Source of the DNA: Cololabis saira
Taxonomy: Eukaryota; Chordata; Actinopteri; Beloniformes; Belonidae
Length of the DNA stretch: 64,000 bases
Assembly (NCBI RefSeq): GCF_033807715.1
Contig: NC_084587.1
Coordinates: 17,715,017-17,779,016, forward strand
Reading direction: 5' to 3'
The position numbers and the translations under genes are program-made. Shown one piece after another: positions 58,129 to 64,000 of the stretch. Below the pieces are notes generated by a model. The model saw only the letters and a list, made by a program, of their open reading frames with translations. It searched no databases and was not told the origin of the DNA. How positions within the stretch are numbered: the stretch's first letter is position 1; each line of letters begins with the position of its first letter.

Positions 58129-60853
58129 GTGAGTCCACTTTGATCACAATTATTGCCCCATTTTCCTGAATTTTTGGATCGTTTTCTCAAGGCGTCTCAT
58201 GTGTTGCCACAGAACCCCAAACTGTCTGGAGTTGGCCAAATCACCAAAGTGGGATGGTTTTCTTTCAATGTATCTCTGAGAAACACTTCTTTAAGTGCTT
58301 TTATCAGTTGTTCTTGCATAAATAAAATAAGACATGGAGAGAGGTTAAGGCTGCTCCTGCGCACCTCTCCATCCCGTTTTTGCCCCGTGGCGCACAAGTT
58401 CCCGCTTATTACGCGTGTGAAACAAACCTGGCCGTTGGTGACAATTACCACGATTGTTAATATTCCCATCACGGATGGCGGGCAGAGTAAAATAGCGCCG
58501 GTCGGAGTGTGGGACGGTGGGAGGAAATGTAGTGGAAGAAAGGAGTGAGGAGTGGAAGAAGAAAGAAACATTTGAGGGTTCCCTTAGGGAAGAAATGGTT
58601 CTTTCTTTCATTAGAGGGATTTTATTAGCCTTTTATGCCTCTGAAATGATGACACTACCTAGTACTGTTCTACAACATCTTTCTAATATGCTATTATTGT
58701 CAAGCCATTTCTCCCTGTTAGATGAATTGACATCCTACAGTACTCCTGGATACATCTGTGGCACCATTTCTCGGATTTTATTGTCTTGTTTATCAATTAA
58801 GGTTGTCTATAATGGAGATATCACACTTCCTACGACATAAAACATTACTCTCCCACTCACCATCCGTTGGTATCTCACCTCCCACATAGCCACACTTGCT
58901 GTCCACAGCCGATTATCTGGTTATACGCCACCATTTGGGCTAATAGAGAGTCTCTACTTAATGTAATGACATCTCGATCTGTCAGCCCCTGCACAACAGA
59001 GGGGCTGCTTAAAGGCTCATAAGCGGTGTCATCAAGGGCAGATTGAGAGGCCATAAAGACACAGAAGACAAGACAAAGTGCCCGTAGAGGGCGTCTGAGC
59101 AGTTTGCTAATGTGTTTTATTGTCCAAGTACAGTATGGGGCCATAACTGGAAAGCAGGCACCAAGGAATGTGTGTTTGAGCGCGTGCGAGGGACTGTGTC
59201 TTGGTGTGAGGGTCGGCTTTGCTCAGCCATGCAAGTAAAGAATGAGTGAGCAGAAAGAAAAGAGGGACGGAGAGGGATTAGGCTAACGCCAAGTTCTGGG
59301 GGGAAAAGGAAAACCCATGTAAGCAGTTTTTCTTTTAGCTTACACATGTATATATCTGGCTGTCACCGATACACAATGGGCCACTTCTTAGTTGAGCTTA
59401 GCGACATGATTGGAAGCACAAATGAGGAGGGCTGAGAGGATTGATCAAACAGGACTTTAACGCAAACTTAGGCAGCCCATAACGCAGATGAAATGAGAGG
59501 AAAGTGCTGGACAACGCTTGAGGGACCGCTGAACTGTATCTATTAAGTTTTTGTAGTCAGAAAATGAAGTGAAAATGGAAGAAATAGTGATACACGCACC
59601 TCACTTAGGGGCGATAATGAATGAAACTTCCCATTTATGAGAAAGTGTTCCGTGTCATCCCTCCTCTATTTACCTCCCGCACTCCTCCTCTGATGAGTTT
59701 CAGTCGGGAGTTGGTGCAGATGTTTCAGGAGAGACGGCGAGGCTCGCTGTAGACATGGTCAGCTATCGTGGAGCCAAACAAACACTTAGCCTCCGTAACC
59801 CCCATTAGTATTCGTCATCAGGCGAAAATGAAGTGTATCCTCAGATAATGAGCTGCCCAGATGATTATGATGACATGGGTAGCATTGCAGATGTGATCAC
59901 CTGGATATCTTTGTTAATATATCACCAACCTCCTAAAATAATAGCCCAAGTCATATTTTTCTCAAGTTTTTCAAAGAGCAAGAAAAAAAAATTAACCAAA
60001 CACTAAATTTTGTTTTTTTTATTATTATTTTAAGAGGGTGACAATATTGAATGTGAACAAATGTCAAATTGAAGAAGAAAGTTAACTAATTCACAATTAG
60101 GTGGTCCAGCGGCTCTGTCGTGGACATGTTGGGGACATGTTTTGTGTGCACAGGTTCAGTGAAGTCATCGCAGATCAATACTAAGTTGTTTTAAGTAGAG
60201 CTGGTGGATATGACCAAACAAATCTACCTCGGCATTTTCAGAAGGAATGGTCAAACACTATTGTGTGCGTATATATGGTTGTTTTAAATTGATATTTACT
60301 GCTTTATAGGGGGGCATGTGATAAAAAAAATACTTTTTCTTTTTTTTTTTTACTTGACAGTATATGTATGTCTGTGTCTGAAGTGACTACAACTCAATCA
60401 ATTAAAAAAAATGAATTGAGATAAGTATCTTTTCACCTTGTTTGGGGACATCTGAGTCTGAAATGATGTCATCCAATAAGGTGTTTCCCTCTGCGGGTTG
60501 CGGTGACATCACAAACGCAGATCAGAGTGCAATCTTTACCCCTTCATTATTTATCATATTGCTGCATGTGTGACTGTTGCAAAGATGTAACACAACTGCA
60601 GAAAAATGGGGCGGATTTTAGTCGAGTGGCCCCACCCCCTAAATTTGGCTGCATAATTTGTATAATTTGACCTGACAACAGTTGAAAAAAGGAAGCTTTT
60701 TTACTTTATCTAAGTGGTATTTTGACCAAAAGAATCTCTAAGACATTTCAATAGTGCCTCAGCTCAACTTTTAAAAAAAAAGAAAGAAAAGGAAATATGT
60801 ACAGTTCGCTTGAAACAGTTACTGAAGTAATGTCCTTTAAGGCTTAATGTTAA
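58129..60853. other. Possible first intron; no recognised gene
   Basis: Complex, non-repetitive sequence, notably 58870-59110 and 59360-59900, which could hold conserved elements. About 60420-60545 is a weak dispersed repeat also present at 2310-2460. The open frames have no recognisable domain. Confidence 0.35.
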
Positions 60854-61107
60854 AGGAAGGGTAAGCGATTTCTGGATGATGTCAAATCTGTTGATATTTG
60901 AAACAAAACCTCAGTAAAACAAGGAAACATCGCTCGCCTTTAAACATCCCCCGACTCTCCCAAGCCTCACCCTCATGCATGAGTAAAAGCATGTCTCCTC
61001 CCCCTGGCTTTGATTGGTTGGAGTATTGTTTGCCGTAGCCTTCAGTACAGGCTGTTTGTTTCCAGTGTTCTGAGTTAGAAATCACATTGAATAAGCTTAC
61101 CCTGCCT
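60854..61107. mobile_element. 254-bp TTAA-flanked MITE
   Basis: TTAA on both sides (60850-60853, 61108-61111) and ends AGGAAGGGTAAGC against AGGCAGGGTAAGC. TTAAAGGAA matches the TTAAAGGRR end described for T2 (Kolobok-type) elements. No coding content. Confidence 0.85.
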
Positions 61108-63333
61108 TTAACCAGCACTCACTGATTTTACAGGTACGGCATCATCACCCATACGAGCATGTGTCTTTTGAGTTTCGGTTGTGCATACATGTTAAATGCA
61201 AAAATGAGTTCACCTGCAGCCAGGCAGCTTCTGCATAGTATGCATGGACCGATGTGAAATGGGAAAGTCTGGGTTGTTGTGATGATGCTTACCAGTGGAC
61301 TTTAGTCACAGTTGCTGTTCAACATGTTGCTAGGTATCATGCTAGTTGTTTAAAAAAAATAATAAAAAAAAGTTGCTTTGTTGGCAGAGATGCAAAAAGG
61401 TTTTAAGCTCACCTTGTTTTTTTATAAATACAAAGGAAAAAGAGGGATGGGAATGTGGTGCGAGTGAGTACAAATCCACAGATTGGTATGGTTGATTACT
61501 TTCCAAAGTTGATTACTTTGGAAAGTCATTACTATAAATTTAGAAGCTCTGGTTCTAAATGATCAACTCTATCCAAGTGACCCGGTTTTATCCTAATGAG
61601 AACGGTCATTTCCAGCAAGGCCATAACCCCATCTAAAGGTCACGAAGGATCGTTCAGTGAGTGTGAACACAATGTGAGCTGACAATGGAGCCCATATTAA
61701 CTGGTATCGACCGACTGGCACATTTCTTATGAATGTGTTCGCACCATCACTATCAAGAGGGAATATCTTGTGGATACATGGTGTTCCATCCCTCCAGCAG
61801 GGATACACAGAGTCGGCACAAAGGCATTTTAAAGCCGTTGTAGCAGCATTCGGCTGCATAACGCCTTCCTGAAGACCTGTTCAGGGATCCTTTCATGTCC
61901 ATTAATTTAATCGTAACTGGATGTGTCAGCTTCATGTCTGGCTGAGCACCTCATTGTTTGTCCGTTCCAAATCATGGAGGCAATTTTACTTGGTCACACC
62001 TCAACCTTTTAATCCAGCAGTCAAAACTGCATGCAATTACCTTAAATGGGACATATTAGTGTAATGTTGACACAACTTTGAGGCCTTAATGACATATCTG
62101 TGGTGTGTTTTGGTCAAAATACCGGCAAGATACACTATAACAGCTGCTAATTCATATTTTATACAACTCTGTTCTTTGCAGTCTGTTTTAGGGGGTGGAG
62201 TCAAGTGGCCCACTCCAGCCTCCTCCGTAGCAAGCTACTCTTCAGTTCTTCAGACTTTAACCCATCTCTTTCTTCATATACATTTTTCTTTATTTTTAAT
62301 TATTATTCAGCTCAGCATTTACTATTTGTTCTTTAGCACTTCCCACACAAACCAGGAAAAAAAAAACTACTGTAATTTCTCTGACATTTAGGGGTTGTGA
62401 AATGTAAACTGGTTAACCTTTTTTCTAAAGGTGTAATTCTTTTTAGCTACTCCAAATGTAATTTAATAAAGCCTTAAAGGTCAGAAACCTTGAGTCCTTG
62501 ATCAGCAAAATGAAGCGTTCAAGATGTATTTTTTCTACTGCTCACATCCATAGCTGGCATAATTTACCCAACGCAGTACATTCAAGGCTGTTACCATCTG
62601 TATTGCTAGTATGACGAGTCTGAATGAAGTTGTGAGGAACATTCAGGGAGGCATGGTATTCCTTTTTTCATGAGTTGTCACAATTATCTGAGGTCTTAAT
62701 GAATAGTCCTGGACCTGCTTCGGTCAAAACACCACAAGCATATGGTGTGAAGGCACTTTTTTCAACCTAATCTTTTCAACTGTGTTCATGTCAGCCATTT
62801 TTTGTGGGCGGAGTCGGTCACTCCTCAGTGTGGTGTACCTCTTTTGCAGTCAGTGTTGTGCGTTGGATTGTTTGAAATGTTGAAATTCAACATGAGCTTA
62901 AATATAAATCGCATATTTTCAGACCTTATCGGTTGCAAATGGTAACAACAGGGTTATGGTATACTTTTTTTTATTTTTTTTTATTGTTACATTGCAAATA
63001 ACAACCCCCCTAGAAATTAGCCTAATATTCCTAAATCTAGTCCAAATTGTCTTTTTTATAAGCAAAGATATCTCTGCTCGTGGGGTAAGAAGATTTTTCC
63101 TCACTAGTATTCTTAAAACAAGCAAAATAGTCTAAAATAGTCCTCTACATTTTTTGAAACAAGGTGTTTTTATTTTCTTAGGAATGAGTTTTTGCAGTGT
63201 AGTCCTGTCAGATACACAAATTCATTCTCTCATTCATGAGAAACATGGGCAGAACTGATTTGTTCGTGAACTGTTCGCGGAGCAAATTTGAACAAAATGA
63301 AAACGTCAGTTAAAAAATATCCTTCCTCCATAC
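61108..63333. other. No recognised gene; two copies of a diverged repeat
   Basis: Segments at about 62045-62245 and 62655-62845 resemble each other weakly (GGTCAAAATACC against GGTCAAAACACC, and GGGTGGAGTCAAGTGGCCC against GGGCGGAGTCGGTCACTCC). No other feature is supported. Confidence 0.4.
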
Positions 63334-63841
63334 TAGGGCTGGGCGATATGGACCAAAAGTCATATCTCGATATTTTCTAGCTGAATGGCGATACTCGATA
63401 TATATCTCGATATTTTTTCTGTGCCATAATTGGGGTTTCCCCCTGGGCATTATAGCATAGCATCTCTGTCAACTTCATTTTTTTCTGAGGCAAACCCTTA
63501 AAAAAACAGTCAGTTTTAATACAAAGCCTCGTGCCAAGTGTCACACAGGCACATTTATTAACAGAGGTCTGCACAATATCAAAATGTATAAAACAAATGA
63601 AATAAAAATAAACTGCCTGCATATATGGAATAAAAATGCTTCTTGAATAAAATAAAACAAATATCCCTTTCCTGCATAACAATTAAATTAAAATACACTG
63701 TGCAATTAATACAATGTAGACAGTAACAGGCAGACTTTTCCACTGAGGTTGACAGTTGTGCAAATAACAAAACATTTGTGCAAATCTCAAATAAAACATT
63801 CAAGTCAATTTGTCACAAAATAAGCTATATCAAAATCATTA

Positions 63842-63888
<47 letters not shown>

Positions 63889-63975
63889 ATCGATATAAAC
63901 AATATTGTCTCGTACCATATCGCGTTTGAAAATATATCGATATATATTAAAATCTCGATATATCGCCCAGCCCTA
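63334..63975. mobile_element. Non-autonomous hAT element
   Basis: Ends TAGGGCTGGGCGATATGGAC and, inverted, TAGGGCTGGGCGATATATCG. Perfect 8-bp duplication CTCCATAC at 63326-63333 and 63976-63983. The arms hold CTCGATATATATCTCGATAT-like repeats. A long T run (about 63846-63884) lies in the right part. Frames on the minus strand in the interior have no transposase features. Confidence 0.92.
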
Positions 63976-64000
63976 CTCCATACCCCCTTTTTTAATATGC

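Noticed and set aside
57656..58147. 163-codon minus-strand frame
   Set aside because: Charged, compositionally driven frame opposite a CpG-rich stretch; the splice donor and likely promoter are on the other strand.

Overview
The window looks like intergenic or intronic DNA from a teleost fish. The support is its repeat content: RTE-clade LINE remnants of the kind common in fish, an L2-like LINE, a tRNA-derived SINE, gypsy-type LTR pieces, several hAT elements with 8-bp target duplications, palindromic PIF/Harbinger MITEs with TTA/TAA duplications, TTAA-flanked elements resembling the Xenopus T2 group, Tc1-like transposase remnants, and a broken B30.2 domain of the fish NLR-C/TRIM type. I found no intact protein-coding gene, no rRNA or tRNA gene and no CRISPR array. 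Nearly all long open frames are chance frames, microsatellite frames or transposon relics.

Layout. 0-8.5 kb: a Harbinger-like element, an RTE LINE split by a hAT copy, a second copy of that hAT nearby (both carry a 41-bp minisatellite), and a gypsy-type LTR with primer-binding site. 8.5-12 kb: mostly plain sequence with one weak candidate exon. 12-16.3 kb: a hAT element holding a TTAA element that holds a MITE piece and a B30.2 pseudogene, then another hAT-like element holding a pogo-like element. 16.3-21.7 kb: sparse LINE tails. 21.7-24.7 kb: a nested hAT / LTR / TTAA element / Harbinger MITE cluster, then a longer Harbinger relative. 26-28.3 kb: an L2-like LINE cleanly split by a Harbinger-type element. 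28.5-35 kb: an RTE piece, a Tc1 pseudogene, an AT microsatellite and two coding-like islands. 35.3-37.2 kb: a pogo-like element with two later insertions. 41.2-43.6 kb: a four-level nest in which three of the boundaries show target duplications. 47.4-50.3 kb: a second copy of a segment carried inside that nest, a Tc1 pseudogene, and a hAT with a SINE inside. 52-54.4 kb: an RTE LINE interrupted by a compound foldback that has taken one MITE in each arm. 56.5-58.1 kb: a foldback repeat and then a CpG-rich stretch ending in a good splice donor, the best candidate for a first exon (plus strand). 58.1-64 kb: probable intron or flank with two more mobile elements.

The elements do not form a pathway. 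What can be read is order of insertion, because flanking duplications and restored host sequence show which element is younger. The most unusual observations are the four-level nest, a 218-bp segment in it that recurs almost unchanged 4 kb away, the paired hAT copies whose minisatellites differ in length and unit composition, and the compound foldback. Family names are from memory of family features; no database search was possible.
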